The notes beneath the pieces were generated by a model that searched no databases, was not told the origin of the DNA, and worked only from the letters and a program-made list of their open reading frames with translations. Below are positions 20,673 to 32,199 of a stretch of DNA of 64,000 bases, piece after piece. This DNA is from Fratercula arctica (Eukaryota > Chordata > Aves > Charadriiformes > Alcidae): contig CANTUZ010000025.1 of assembly GCA_947846985.1 (NCBI GenBank), forward strand, positions 2,106,100 to 2,170,099, in the 5' to 3' direction. Within the stretch, counting starts at the first letter, position 1. The number at the start of each line of letters is the position of its first letter. Both the position numbers and the translations under genes were made by a program.

Positions 20673-21633
20673 TGTATTGGGGGGGGGGGGGGCTGCAGGG
20701 GTGGCTTCTGTGAGAAGATGCCAGAAACTTCCCCCATGTCTAACAGAGCCAGTGCCAGCCAGCTCCAAGATGGACCCACCACTGGCCAAGGCTGAGCCAA
20801 TCAGCGATGGTGGTAGCGCCTCTGTGATATCATATTTCAGAAGGGGTAAAAACTGCTGCGCAACAGCAGCTGGTGGAGAGAGGAGTGAGAAAATGTGAGT
20901 GAACTAATTCTGCAGACACCAAGGTCAGTGAAGAAGGAGGGGTAGTAGGTGCTCCAGGCACCCGAGCAGAGATTCCCATGCAGTCCATGGTGAAGACAGT
21001 GGTGAAGCAGGTTGTCCCCCTGCAACCCATGGAGGCCCACGGTGGAGCAGATATCCACCTGCAGCCCATGGAGGACCCCATGCTGGAGCAGGGGAATGTG
21101 CCTGAAGGACCTGTGATCCCATGGAGAGCCCAGCCCATGTTGGAGCAGTTCCTGAAGAACTGCAGCCTGTGGAAAGGACCCACATTGCAGCAGTTCATGG
21201 AGGAATGTCTCCTGTAGGAGGGACCCCACGCTGGAGCAGGGGAAAAGCATGAAGAGGAAGGAGCAGCAGAGATAATTAACTGACCGCGTCCCCCATTCCC
21301 CATCCCCCTGCACCACTTGGGGTGGGGGGGAGGGGGTAGAGAAATCAGGAGTGAAGTTGAGCCCAGGAAGAAGGGAAGGTTAGGGGGAAGGCGTTTTTAG
21401 ATTTGTTCTTATTTCTCATTACCCAACTCTATTGTTATTTGGTAATAAATTAAATTAATTTCCCTGAGTTGAGTTTGTTTTGCCCATGATGGTAATTGCT
21501 TAGTGATCTCCCTGTCCTTATCTCAACCTGCAAGCCTTTTGTCATATTTTCTCTCCCCTGTCCAGCTGAGGAGGGGGAGTGATAGAGCAGCTTGGTGGGC
21601 ACCTGGTGGCCAGTCAAGGTCAAACCCACCACA
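20673..21633 (+). repeat. Solo LTR, plus strand
   Basis: The 3' part carries a typical avian LTR layout: AATAAATT polyadenylation signal near 21445, then a CT-rich U5 ending GTCAAACCCACCACA. The proposed start TGTATTGG gives flanks CAGCT and CGGCT (4 of 5 matching, the mismatch being a CpG-type change). A G13 run lies near its start. No internal viral sequence is attached. Confidence 0.6.
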
Positions 21634-21765
21634 CGGCTGCATATGAAGTATAGCAACTTAAGATGCCAAACATCCTTGACAATTCACTAAAGATAATTTA
21701 TTGGTCGTTATTATTAGCTTTGCATAAGAACTAAATAGTACTGTACCTCTTGTTCCTTCTTATCC

Positions 21766-22539
21766 TGTCATGGAAGGAGTAATGCACTTCACTTGTAAGA
21801 GAGAAGCAGCAATATATTTATTGATATAAAACAATGATTTAACAAAGTTTGACAGTAAATGCAACAGTGATTTAACAAGATTTGATGGCAAGGCACACTT
21901 GGTTATTTACTGCACAGAGGACAGGGTCAGACAGAGCTGTCAGGGAGACCCTCCCGTTGAGTCACGAGGTTCAGAAAGGACCCCCTGGCTTTCTAAACTC
22001 CTTCTCAGAGAGGAGTCTAGGGGCGGCTGGATCCACTCCTAGTCCCAGACTTGGTCAACGGTTTGTGTCTAAAGGATTCTATATGCACAATCAATCCTTT
22101 ATCTCACTTAGCTAAGATTTCAAAGTTCAGCATGCTATTAGTCACTTACCGAGAATCTGTTGCAGCAAGGAATCTTTGAATCTTGAGAAGTAACCTTGAG
22201 AGGCATCCCTACCCAAGGGGAGATCCTGGCGTGCAGCCCACTGCCATTCAGGAGAGCTCAAAGGGCTCTTGGGCTGTCCACTATTTATGGGAGTAAGATG
22301 ATTGACCTATAGTCATATTTGCCTATTGACCAAAGTACCAGGATTGTGGTTAGGTGGGCGCATTGCTCAAGTTAGCCCTTGGCTATTGTGTTGTTATCTG
22401 TCTCCCTGAAACCACATTGAGCCAGATGCAGCCATCATGACTAGATGCACCTATTATGATCACCACAGATGGTTATTGCTTGGGCAGGGTTATGGGAGAT
22501 AAAGGTCAGGCTGGGGTGGGGGGAAAGCACACCATCACA
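21766..22539 (-). repeat. Probable LTR, minus strand
   Basis: The sequence begins TGTCATGGAAGGAG and ends near CCATCACA; on the minus strand an AATAAATA signal lies near the 3' end. No target duplication was found, so the limits are approximate. Confidence 0.4.
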
Positions 22540-22757
22540 CTCCACCCAGTGACTATAGTCAATTAATCTTTTTCTCACAGAGGGGTGGTATGGTCATCTC
22601 TTGCTTCTGTGCCATAAATAGTATATTAATAATTTATGCACTTACAGATCCACGGTAAGTAGATAGTGAAGTATTGCTATTGGCTATGTATTAGCTTGTA
22701 TGTTTTGGGTGGTTAGAGTTGGGTTATTTGTTTTATCATGTACCAAACCTTTATATA

Positions 22758-23496
22758 TGTCGTGGTTTTGGCCAATCAGAATGACAGATGTCCCTCCCCT
22801 GCCTCTCTCTCCAAAGAGAGGAGAGGAAGAGATAAGGAGATTTACGAGTTTAGAAAAAGAACTAAACTACTTTAATGAAAATAATAATAAATAAGGAAAT
22901 AGTAAATAATAATAGAATAAAAAAAAGTATACAATATATACAAAACCGTATCCAGCTCCCAGGATGACGATCGCATCACCAGCAGGCACAGGGAATGTCC
23001 CAGACTGGAGTCAGCGACAGACAGGAGCTGGATTCTGGATCTGGAGTCAGGAATGCTCGGATCGGGATCAAAGGCAGACGAACAGACAGGGTCCTCCTTG
23101 GACATCGGCCATTGAAGGAAGAGAGCTGCCCCTTTGATCCCTCAGCTTTTATACCGAGCGTGATGCAGATGGGATGGAATACCCTGTTGGTCAGTTTTGG
23201 GTCACCTGTCCTGTCCGCTCCTCCCCGCAGGTGGGACCCCTCTACGCTTCTCCGCTTCCGACCCTCCAACGGGGCAAACAGTGAAGTTAGCTGACCTTGG
23301 TTGTTATAGCAATAAGTATAAGCAAGAGCCTCTGTGCCTACCATTCCTTGGGATAATCAGGTCTTATCACTCTGAGAGTGAAGAGTTTCTGAACAATATG
23401 CTGTTAATTTCAGACTTTAGTCGGTTAGAAGAGGCCCAGCTAAAAAGTAAAATTACAAATCAGAAAATTGGTTCTGTTTTACCTCTAACCAGGACA
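22758..23496 (-). repeat. Solo ERVL LTR with ATATA target duplication
   Basis: It starts TGTCGTGGTTTTGGCC and ends CTAACCAGGACA. ATATA flanks both sides (22753-22757 and 23497-23501). It is a close relative of the old ERVL LTRs and of the copy at 23846. Confidence 0.88.
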
Positions 23497-23845
23497 ATAT
23501 ACAATATGATTATAAGCAATAGACATATTAATGTTAGAGTTAGTAAAATCACAACTGGGTGAAGCATACAACTAAACACTCCTGTTGCTGTCAGTGAGCA
23601 TCCAAGAAGAGTTTCCCACTAATGGTGTTCTCCATCCTTCTTCACTCTTTCCAAGACAGGGTGTATCTCTTCTGTATCATGCTGAATGGTGATTAGAGTT
23701 TTGTGTCCATTGTTTCGGATGTGTTCTAGCAGTTGACACAGGTCATTGTTTTGTAGTAGTTTCTTCAGCAATGTAAGATTCATTCCAATGGGGGTAGGCA
23801 ACAAATCTTGACTCAATGTATAATTAGATTGTAACAATTGATAAC

Positions 23846-24993
23846 TGTCATGGTTTTGGCCAAATTGGCCAAAACCATTGGTGACAGATGCTCCCCCTCA
23901 ACCTCTCATACATGGAGAGGAGGAGGAGAGAAAAATAGATTTACAAGTTTAGAAGAAACTAAACTACTTTAATGAAATATTAATAATAAAATAAAAAGGA
24001 AATAATGAAATAGATACAGCATATACAAAACCATATCCAGCTCCCAGGATGATGTCACCAGCAGGCACTGGGGAAGTCCCAAACTGGACTCAGTGACGAG
24101 TGGGAACTGGATTCCAGAGTTGGAGTCAGGAACACACTGATCAGGATCAAAGGCAGACAAACAGACAGGGTCCTCCTCGGACATCTGCCGGGTCTCTAAG
24201 TCGACTCTCAGTCGTGCGGGCACAGGGAAAGACGAACACACCAATATGATGCAAGTCAATTCCAACTTTATTCAGCCTAAGTGTTACATTTATAGTATTA
24301 CGCTTTCTGTTCATGCGCTCTAACTCCTACTGATTGGCTGCATGCTATTTTCACGAGCTGTCCACGCGCAGGCAGCATCCTGCTGATAGGTTGAAGGTCG
24401 ATTGCCACGCGCTTCTCAGTGTCTTCTAACTGGTCGTCTCTGTTCACGCGGAGCAGCAGCTTTGCTTTTCACGTTCCTTTCCTTGCTGATATCTCCTGGC
24501 GCTTGCTTAACTTTTCTCTCAAGGCGCCTCTCACGGGTACAGCTTTGTCTCATCAAGGCCAAACAGATTCCCTATGCTACTCTCTATCTCCACAGACGTC
24601 GGCCATTGAAGGAAGAGAGCTGCCCCTTTGATTCCTCAGCTTTTATGCTGAGCATGGGGCAGATGGGATGGAACACCCTGTTGGTCAGTTTTGGGTCACC
24701 TGTCCTGTCCCCTCCTCCCTGCAGGTGGGACCCCTCTACGCTTTTCCGCTTCCGACCCTCCAACGGGGCAAATAACAAAGTTAGCTGACCTTGGTTGTTA
24801 TAGCAATAAGTATAAGCAAGAGCCTCTCTGCCTACCATTCCTTGGCACAAACTGTAAACATTGGTCTTATCACTCTGAGAACGAATGGTTTTCAGCACAA
24901 CATGCTGTTAATTTCAGAGAGTTAGAAGAGGCCTAGATAAGAAGTAAAATTACTGAACAGAAAGTTGGTTCTCTTTTACCTCAAACCAGGACA
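23846..24993 (-). repeat. Solo ERVL LTR (ATAAC duplication) carrying a nested LTR
   Basis: It starts TGTCATGGTTTTGGCC and ends CAAACCAGGACA; ATAAC flanks both ends (23841-23845 and 24994-24998). Removing the insertion at 24186-24594 and one target copy leaves ~733 bases, like the relative at 22758-23496. Confidence 0.88.
24186..24594 (-). repeat. Nested solo LTR with 6-bp duplication (ERVK-like)
   Basis: The insert begins TGCCGGGTCTC and ends CTCCACA and is bounded by GACATC (24180-24185) and GACGTC (24595-24600), a 6-bp duplication with one change. On the minus strand AATAAAGTTGG is a polyadenylation signal near the 3' end. Six-base duplications are typical of class II ERVs. Confidence 0.82.
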
Positions 24994-26141
24994 ATAACAC
25001 GTAACAGGAGCTGAATAATTGAAGTCACATCCCATAACTTTAGTAAAGTTACAAAACCAAATATTTGAGTGATTACTTGTATCTACAGTGACGTTATCTA
25101 TGAATATAAAATCACAAAGGGCTCTCGTACAAACACATCCTTTTCCAATATATAGAAGTAGTTTCAGGGATTTCATCGGGATGTATTTCAAAATTACAAA
25201 CATTTTGTTCAGTGTCAAGACAAATGCTTTGGGCTTTGATGGTGTTATTCTCACAAATAAATCCTTGTTGTTCCTGTACAACACATGCATTAACATCAAC
25301 AGTCTGACATTTGTTTCTGTTTCATTGGGCTCGCACTCTATGTTGTAATGGATAGAGTATAGCTCCATTGTGATTTAATCCTAGCGCAATTATTTGGTAT
25401 ATGGTGTATACTGAAGCATTGTGTATTGTTAATACAAAAGCAGTGGCCTTATTGTTGATGGGGTCATAAGTACGACCGACTAAGTACCACCAAGATTGGA
25501 AGTCTTTCTCAAATTCAGTTGCATTATCCCAAAATACCTATCAAATTTCAGTGGATAAGGTGCCCTCTTCACCTTCTCTTATAATTGCTGCTACCATAGA
25601 TTCCATCCACAGCTGAGCTTGGATACAACTAAGAGCTAGAGAAACATTATTTTGGGCTGCACCAAGTGCATCCACAATCAGTTGGTGGTCCCTTTCATTA
25701 ATTCTTTCCCACGGAGGCAATACATCAGATAAGAGCCATTGGTTAGCTCCCAACGCTAATAGAGAAGACCACAATAGATGTAAGCAGCACTATTAGGGTT
25801 TGAAATAGTAACATGAACACAGCATTTCCATTTGCCATCCTGAGAGGTTCTGTAAAAGAAAATAGAGACTTGTTTTGGCGGGGAGAGTCCAAACAGGTTA
25901 CCCCATTAAAAAGAAGGAAAAATCCATCATACACTAATTCTATTACTTGTTTGCTGGTGGTAATAGCTAATGCAACAGCCTTATATTGCCATTTACCCCT
26001 TTTGCTGAAGCATCTCTAAACCAAATGTTTTCTGTTGGTGTACTCTCAGTGAGGGGCAGTCCATCCAGAATGGGTGAAGGTTTAAAAGGTTGTTGTAACT
26101 CTAAAGGGTCTGTGTTTATGGGCATCTGCAATTTGGAAACC

Positions 26142-26738
26142 TGTCCTGGTTTGGGGTGGAGCAGAGCCCACTTTCTGGTCAGTGAGAGGCTCTTGCTCAC
26201 ACTTGTTGCTGTGGCAACCAGGGTCAGCTGACTTGGGTGTTTCCCCTGTGGAGGGGTCACACCTGTGGGGAGCAGTGGACAGGTCAGGTGACCCAAACTG
26301 ACCAATCGGGTGTTCCATCCCATCTGCCATGCTCAGTATAAAAGCTGAGGGAGCAAAGGGTTAGGCCTTTTTTTTAATGGTTCTTTTTTTTCAGTGACTG
26401 ATATCTGAGGACTCTATCTGTTTGTCTACCTTTGATCCTGCTCTGTGTGTTTGTGAATTAAGATCTAGAATCCAGTTCCTGTCTGTTGCTGAGTCCAGCC
26501 TGGAACTTTCCTAGTGCCTGCTAGTGACCTCTCCCTGGGAGCTCAATACAATTTTGTGTAAATTTGTATATATTGTGTTTATTTCATTATTTCCTTTTTT
26601 ATTATTAATATTTTGTTGAAGTAGTTTAGTTTTTCTAAACTCATAACTCTATCTTTCTCTTCTTCCTCTCCTTGGAGTGAGAGGTGGGGGAGAGCATCTG
26701 TTGTCTTGTCATTAGCCAACATAGCCCAAACCGTGACA
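26142..26738 (+). repeat. Solo ERVL LTR, plus strand
   Basis: It starts TGTCCTGGTTTGGGG and ends CCCAAACCGTGACA, the old ERVL LTR family in opposite orientation to the provirus at 7760-20552. Flanks AAACC (26137-26141) and AAACA (26739-26743) match at 4 of 5 bases. Confidence 0.82.
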
Positions 26739-27017
26739 AAACATTAGTGCATCCTTCATTGAATTGTATCTTTTCTGCAACTCTTGTTAGGTAGGCATAC
26801 CATTTTCTGATAAGGGGTTTCTGTGCACCTCCTGATGAGGGAGCAGCCCCCTTTAGGATTGCTTCTAGTAAATTATACGGTCCTGTAGTTTACACAGATT
26901 GTCCCTGATGTATTTTCTCAACTTAACTGCCTGGACTACAGACAAAAGTCCCTTTTCCCTTTCAGAGTATCATTGTTCTGTTTCTTTAAATGTGGTTGAG
27001 CTAAACAATAAAGGTCT

Positions 27018-27345
27018 TGTCCTGGTTCCGGCAGGGACAGGGTTAAGTATTCCAGGCCATGTGAGCCACGCCCAGCCTGAGATTAAAAGGAGGGAGGGGG
27101 CAGGCAGTCGGGTTGGGAGCGACCGGCGGGGAGCGGCGACCGGCGGGGAGCGGCGGCTCCGTAATCGCGTTTGTATATTTCTCTGTCGGTGTTGTTGTTG
27201 TTTTCTTGTTCCCTTTGCTGTTCTGTTAAACTGCCTTTGTCTCAACCCAAGAGTTTTGCCTTTTTCTTCTGATCCTTCCCTTACCGGGAAGCGCTGAGCG
27301 AGTGACACGTGGTTCTTTGTTGGCATCTGAGGCCAAACCCCGACA
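27018..27345 (+). repeat. Solo LTR of the young ERVL family, plus strand
   Basis: It starts TGTCCTGGTTCCGG and ends CCAAACCCCGACA, the reverse orientation of the LTRs at 12629 and 18828. Four bases (GTCT) repeat at both edges; a full 5-bp duplication is not clear. It shows that the young family inserted here more than once. Confidence 0.8.
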
Positions 27346-27858
27346 GTCTTTTTGGCCCTGTGGGGCCAATTTGGAACAGTTTACAGTAAGTAGAGCATTC
27401 AGCAAAACCCCATTTGGCTATGATAGGGTTGCAGAGGTGTACTGGTCCCAGTGACTGATATGCTCTTAATTCTTCAATTAGATTTTTCACCACCTCCTTA
27501 CATTCTAATTTCCGCTCACAGGATTTGCCTTTCTGTAAGAGTGAGTATGATGGATGGGAAATGATAGAAAATCCAGGCACATGCTTCCTCTAATATACTA
27601 AAGTTCCCATTAATTGTTGTAACTCCTTCCTTGATTGGGGTGTTTGCAGGTCTTCAATTTTTCTGAAGGTAAGTGGAAGAATCACAGCACTGCCTGCTAT
27701 CCAATAAGTACCTAAAAGTTTTACTTCTTTATTTGGTCCCTGACATTTTCTGTATGGAATCTCAATTCCTGCTTTATTTAGTGCTTGCCACGCTACTGCT
27801 TCCCCCACAAACTCTGGGGAAGTTCCTCCAATCAGAATATCATCTATATATGAGCAAC

Positions 27859-28500
27859 TGACATCATCTACCTGGACTTGTGCAAAGTCTTTGATGCTGT
27901 TCTACACGAAATCCTGGTCTCTAAATTGGAGAGACATGGATTTGATGGATGGACCACTCTGTGGAGAGGGAACTGGCTGGACGTCTGTACTCAAAGAGTT
28001 GCAGTCAATGGCTTGATGTTTAAGTGGAAACCAGTGACGAGTGGCATCCCTCAGGGGTTGGTACTAGGACCAGTGCTGTTTAACGTCTTTGTCGGAGACA
28101 TGGACAGTGGGATTGAGTGTACCCTCAGCAAGTTTGCTGATGACACCAAGCTGTGTGGCACGGTTAACATGCTGGAGGGAAGGGATGCCATTCAGAGGGA
28201 CCTGGACAGGTTTGAGATATGGGCCCCTGCGAACCTCATGAAGTTCAACCAGGCCAAGTACAAGGTCCTGCACCTGGATCATGGCAATCCCAAGCACAAA
28301 TACAGGCTGAGTGGAGAACAGATTGAGAACAGCCCTGAGGAGAAGGACTTGGGGGTGTTGGTGGATGAGAAGCTCAACATGAGCAGGCAATGTGCACTTG
28401 CAGCCCAGAAAGCCAACCGCATCCTGGGGTGCATGAAAAGAAGCATGGCCAGCAGAGCAAGGGAGGTGATTCTGCCCCTCTGCTCTGGTGAGACCCCACC
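27859..28500 (+). mobile_element. CR1 LINE fragment (reverse transcriptase)
   Basis: The open frame includes [17 protein letters not shown] and the RT active site FADDTKL, followed by [15 protein letters not shown], all characteristic of CR1 ORF2. Unlike typical CR1 insertions it lacks the 3' tail, so the right end was probably lost by deletion near 28500. It abuts the old ERV RT, which it truncates. Confidence 0.85.
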
Positions 28501-30680
28501 ACTTCTGTGGTACACTTTCAGTCAAAGTGCTTTTCTGCGTAGAAAGCAGCTATTGGGTGAAGATATTTAATTGCTATTGCTTAGAAAAACAAAAGCCCTA
28601 ATCCTGAAGCTATATACAAGAGTACTTCAGGAGAGGGCTCTACACAAATCTTCTATAGAAGAACTTACAGGGCACGACCCCCTGCTATGAGAGCCCCAGT
28701 GGACTCAGGATATATGTGAGAAATATCTATACTCTCCTCTCCTTGTTTTTATGAAAAATTGTTCACAATTGGACCACTGATCATAGTACTTGGACAAGAA
28801 GGGAATGGACTTTTTCTTTGTTCCACTGTCTGTCAAGTTTTTTCAGTTATAAACCTTCCAATATATTGATAAATATAGATATTCAATACACATTTCATTA
28901 AAAATATAAGCATCTATATACACACACAGATATTCACACACCTTTTAACACTGTACCACTAAAGTTATATTTTGCAAGTGCGTAGACCTGCAATTGCCTA
29001 TTCCTTCTGTATTGATGAGGTGAATTTGGAATATTTAGCCTCTTTTCAATCTTTGGCTCCAAAAAGCTGGAAAAAAAAAAAAAAGCCTTCTTTTTCACAG
29101 TACAGATTTCTGTCTTAGGTTTCATAACTTCTTTCATCCAAGTAATTTCTAATCATTCTAATTAAAAAATTCCACCCTGTATCTTGTGATTTCAGCCCTG
29201 CATATGTCCGCGCATAAGCTCCTGTTTGGCAGCCCAATTCAGCTGCAATTTCAGCATCAGTTTCAGATTACTTTTCCAGTTGAATTTTGCACATCGAATA
29301 TTTTGTGTGTATATCGCTTTAAAAAGATTACAACATACTTTATGAGAAGTCACACTTACTAAGTGTGATAAAATAATTAAGGTTTCCCATTTTCTTTGAA
29401 AAAAAACCCCACCTAACAGTGGTATTATGCAAGTCTTTCCCTCAGCAGTTTCCTAATAAAAACCTGATACTTCCTGGTGACTTTGTGAACCATTACATAA
29501 CATCTATTTATGTTACTACTAGCTCACAGTTACTTAAAAAATCCTCAGTGGGCTATAAAACAAGATTGCATCTCTTTAAGATGTGTATCAGATTTGCTTC
29601 AAAATGAAACCATAATAAATTCAAATTAGATCCTTTAGGGCATTTTGAACTTTATCTATTTCTTTACCCATAACTGGAAGGAAAATAAATGGAGTAATAA
29701 AGTGCAAATCATGTGGCAGAGAGAGAGAGAAAGGCAGAAAAGCTTTAGTGAAACGTTCAAAAGATTGTTTTTTTTAATTAGGATCTCTGTTCCTATTAAG
29801 ATTACAGAAGAATAGCCAAGAATTTCCAGAATGAAAACACACACTAGAACACAAAACTTTATTTTGGGATTAAATAGTATAGCTACTCTATTTGTCTAGA
29901 GTTCAATGCATCTAAAAATTATCACAGACAAAAATGGCAAGCTAGCATTCAGAAAAACAAATCGTTAACCTTCATTTCATCTGTGTGAAAGGAGATCTCC
30001 AAAATATGGTGAGAAGAAGAAAGTACCAAATAACATGCAGTATCATCAATCCTACTAGTTTAGTTTAATGTCCAAGACACGTCTCAGCTGCTACCACAGG
30101 ACTGCGAGACTGTAGTTGAAACATGAGGAAAAAACTCTAAATCTTTTGTACCTTCTCTGTAAACCACCAACACTGAGCAAACATAGACTTTTTTTTCAGT
30201 AGCAGATGTAGGTAAGATTTCTTAGAGGCAACCTTCCAGTTTATTTAAAAAACAGACTCTCAGCTGGCCTTTGCGTGACCACCAGAAGGCAGGGCTGATG
30301 GAGCAGAAGATTAAAGCTTTCCTACACAGTAAGTACAGAACATGTTAACAAAAGCTGCACTTTTATTTCCCGAAAAGGTAATTTAATACTTAGTGCTCTC
30401 TTTATAAAAGCCCTAGATAGAAAGAGGTTTTCTTAAAATCAATATAAGGAGTCCAATGCTATTTTCTCACCTGGAAATTATTTTACATAGCTACACAGAG
30501 ACAAGACATTCATCAGCTTATTAACCTCCTTATTTTAAAGTGAAATTATGTTTTTTCAGCAGTGAAGACAGATGTTTTCACCAAGGTTTTAAGTGATTAA
30601 AGCAAAAAAGTGTTACCTTTTAACAACAGTGTTTAGATGTAATTCAAGTACCTTTAAGGAAGGCTGTAGGGGGAGATGGA
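28501..30680. other. Intergenic, nothing recognised
   Basis: AT-rich sequence without recognisable gene or repeat except short poly-A and GA runs near 29070 and 29720. The 5' LTR expected for the ERV at 30681 was not found here. Confidence 0.5.
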
Positions 30681-31250
30681 ATGGTTCTGGTTCATATCCC
30701 CTTCACTACTAGTGATTTATTGAATTGGAAACAGTCTGCAGGACCTTATAGAGAAAATCCTGAGAATGCGTACCAGCTATTGGAAACTATTTACCCATTC
30801 CCCAAATTGGGGCGATATGCAAGCCCTGATGAACACTCTTTTCACTATAGAAGAAAGGAGAATGATATTGGAGGAGGCGAAAAAGGAGCAGAACAGAGAC
30901 ATTTTCTGGGAAATCATGACATTAATTTGCCTCAGAAAGTTGAAGGAGCAGAGGGAATTAATGTTTCCCAGTTAAAAAGCAGAATAGGATCAAGTTACAA
31001 GCGTCATTGTTAGCCACAGCACTGAATGGAAATAGTAGAGAGGCAAGGGAAGAGGGAAAATAGGAACTAGAGGAGACACCTCCACAGGGGGAAGAGAACC
31101 CAAGGGGGGATGTTGATGACAAACCACCTTTGAGCCCTAACCAGTGTGCCTATTGCAAATAAGAGGGACATAGGAAAAATGCATGTCCTGAGTTAAAGAA
31201 GAAAGAACCGAATGAGGAGACCAATCTCATAATGCTGGAAGATTCAGACT
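30681..31250 (+). pseudogene. Gag remnant
   Basis: The first frame includes IPFTTSDLLNWKQSAG, the conserved start of gammaretroviral capsid. Near 31146-31190 a CAYCK-EGHRKNAC zinc knuckle is interrupted by a stop codon. The intervening frame is broken by frameshifts, so no Gag can be made. Confidence 0.78.
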
Positions 31251-31378
31251 GAGGAGGACCAGGGGAAAATATTACTGTTTCCCCAGCCAATCCCCTGGTT
31301 CCAGTTAAGCTGGGGAATTGAATTAAAAATACAATTCCTATTGTTGGGGCAACAGGAAAGCAAACTGTAAGGCCATTT

Positions 31379-31640
31379 TTGAAGCCAACAGAATGTATAA
31401 TTGGAAATACTAAATTAATTAATGAGTTTCTCTGTATGCTAGAATGCCCTTTGCTGCTATTGGGACAGGATTTGTTATGTAAATTGAATGCTCAAGTAAT
31501 GTTTTCTAAAGATTCTGTGCAGTTACATGTTCCCAAGGACACAGCTTGGAAAACTCCAATTTGTTTAGTGATGGGACTCCAAGTGTCAGAAACTCCTAAA
31601 AATATTATACCAGATGAAGTAATAATTGCAGTGATTCTGA
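31379..31640 (+). pseudogene. Protease end of pol
   Basis: The frame contains LLLLGQDLLCKL, matching the C-terminal protease segment (LLGRDLL) of gammaretroviruses. Its active-site part upstream is not recognisable. A CR1 fragment follows directly. Confidence 0.55.
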
Positions 31641-31644
31641 AGAC

Positions 31645-32042
31645 AGGCTGAGAGAGTTGTGGTTGTTCAGCCTGGAGAAGAGAAGGCTCCGAGGAGACCT
31701 CATAGCAACCTTCCAGTCCCTGAAGTGGGCCTAGAGGAAGGATGGGGAGGGACTCTTTATCAGGGAGTGTAATGATAGGACACGGGGTAACGGCCTCAAA
31801 TTGAAAGAGGGGAGATTTAGATTGGATGTTAGGAAGAAATTCTTTACTGTGAGGGTGGTGAGGCACTGGAACAGGTTGCCCAGAGAGGTTGTGGATGCCC
31901 CATCCCTGGAAGTGTTCAAGGCCAGGCTGGATGGGGCTTTGAGCAACCTGGTCTAGTGGGTAGTGTCCCTGCCCATGGCAGGGGGGTTGGAACTAGATGA
32001 TCTTTAAGGTCCCTTCCAACTCAAACCATTCTATGATTCTTT
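31645..32042 (+). mobile_element. CR1 LINE 3' end inserted in ERV pol
   Basis: A 5'-truncated CR1 with typical 3' sequence (GGTTGCCCAGAGAGGTTGTG, later CCCTTCCAACTC) ends in ATTCTATGATTCTTTT. It separates protease from RT in the ERV and therefore inserted later. Confidence 0.85.
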
Positions 32043-32199
32043 TAGTGTAGGCAATGAAAAAATCCCAGAAGAGCAAAAGGAGTAAGTCCTTTGAAAATTG
32101 AATTGAAACCTGGAACACAACTGGTAAGAAAAAACGCCATATCCCATTAAATTGGAAGCACGGAAAGGATTAGAATCATTAATACTTTTCTGTAATACA

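Larger units (their letters stand above)
23619..25890 (-). pseudogene. Env-like remnant of the old minus-strand ERV
   Basis: A signal-like hydrophobic N-terminus (MANGNAVFMLLFQTLIVLL) near 25840 is followed by segments such as NNVSLALSCIQAQLW (25541-25774), a cysteine- and N-glycosite-containing part (24999-25368) and a C-terminal piece at 23619-23837. A 1.15-kb solo LTR (23846-24993) interrupts it and several stops are present. The pattern fits a retroviral transmembrane envelope protein, but I cannot name the family. Confidence 0.5.
23590..27858 (-). mobile_element. Old minus-strand env-bearing ERV, punctured by solo LTRs
   Basis: Between the solo LTRs inserted at 23846, 26142 and 27018 lie fragments of one minus-strand retrovirus. 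RT (YIDDILI) and connection are at 27345-27858, an RNase H start (WFRDASAKG) near 26000-26080, and env from ~25890 down to 23590. The order on the minus strand is pol then env, with integrase missing. The right end is truncated where CR1 sequence begins. No own LTR was recognised, so its class is unresolved. Confidence 0.65.
25905..27858 (-). pseudogene. Pol remnant (RT to RNase H) of the old minus-strand ERV
   Basis: The minus-strand frame just below 27858 reads YIDDILIGG, the RT active site. It continues through a connection domain (LLGTYW, ELQQLMGTLVY) to 27345, where a solo LTR intervenes. After a second solo LTR an RNase H start with WFRDASAKG follows, then env without integrase. Stops and insertions make it non-functional. 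Confidence 0.6.

Noticed and set aside
28064..28525. Minus-strand 153-codon frame
   Set aside because: Antisense of the CR1 fragment at 27859-28500.
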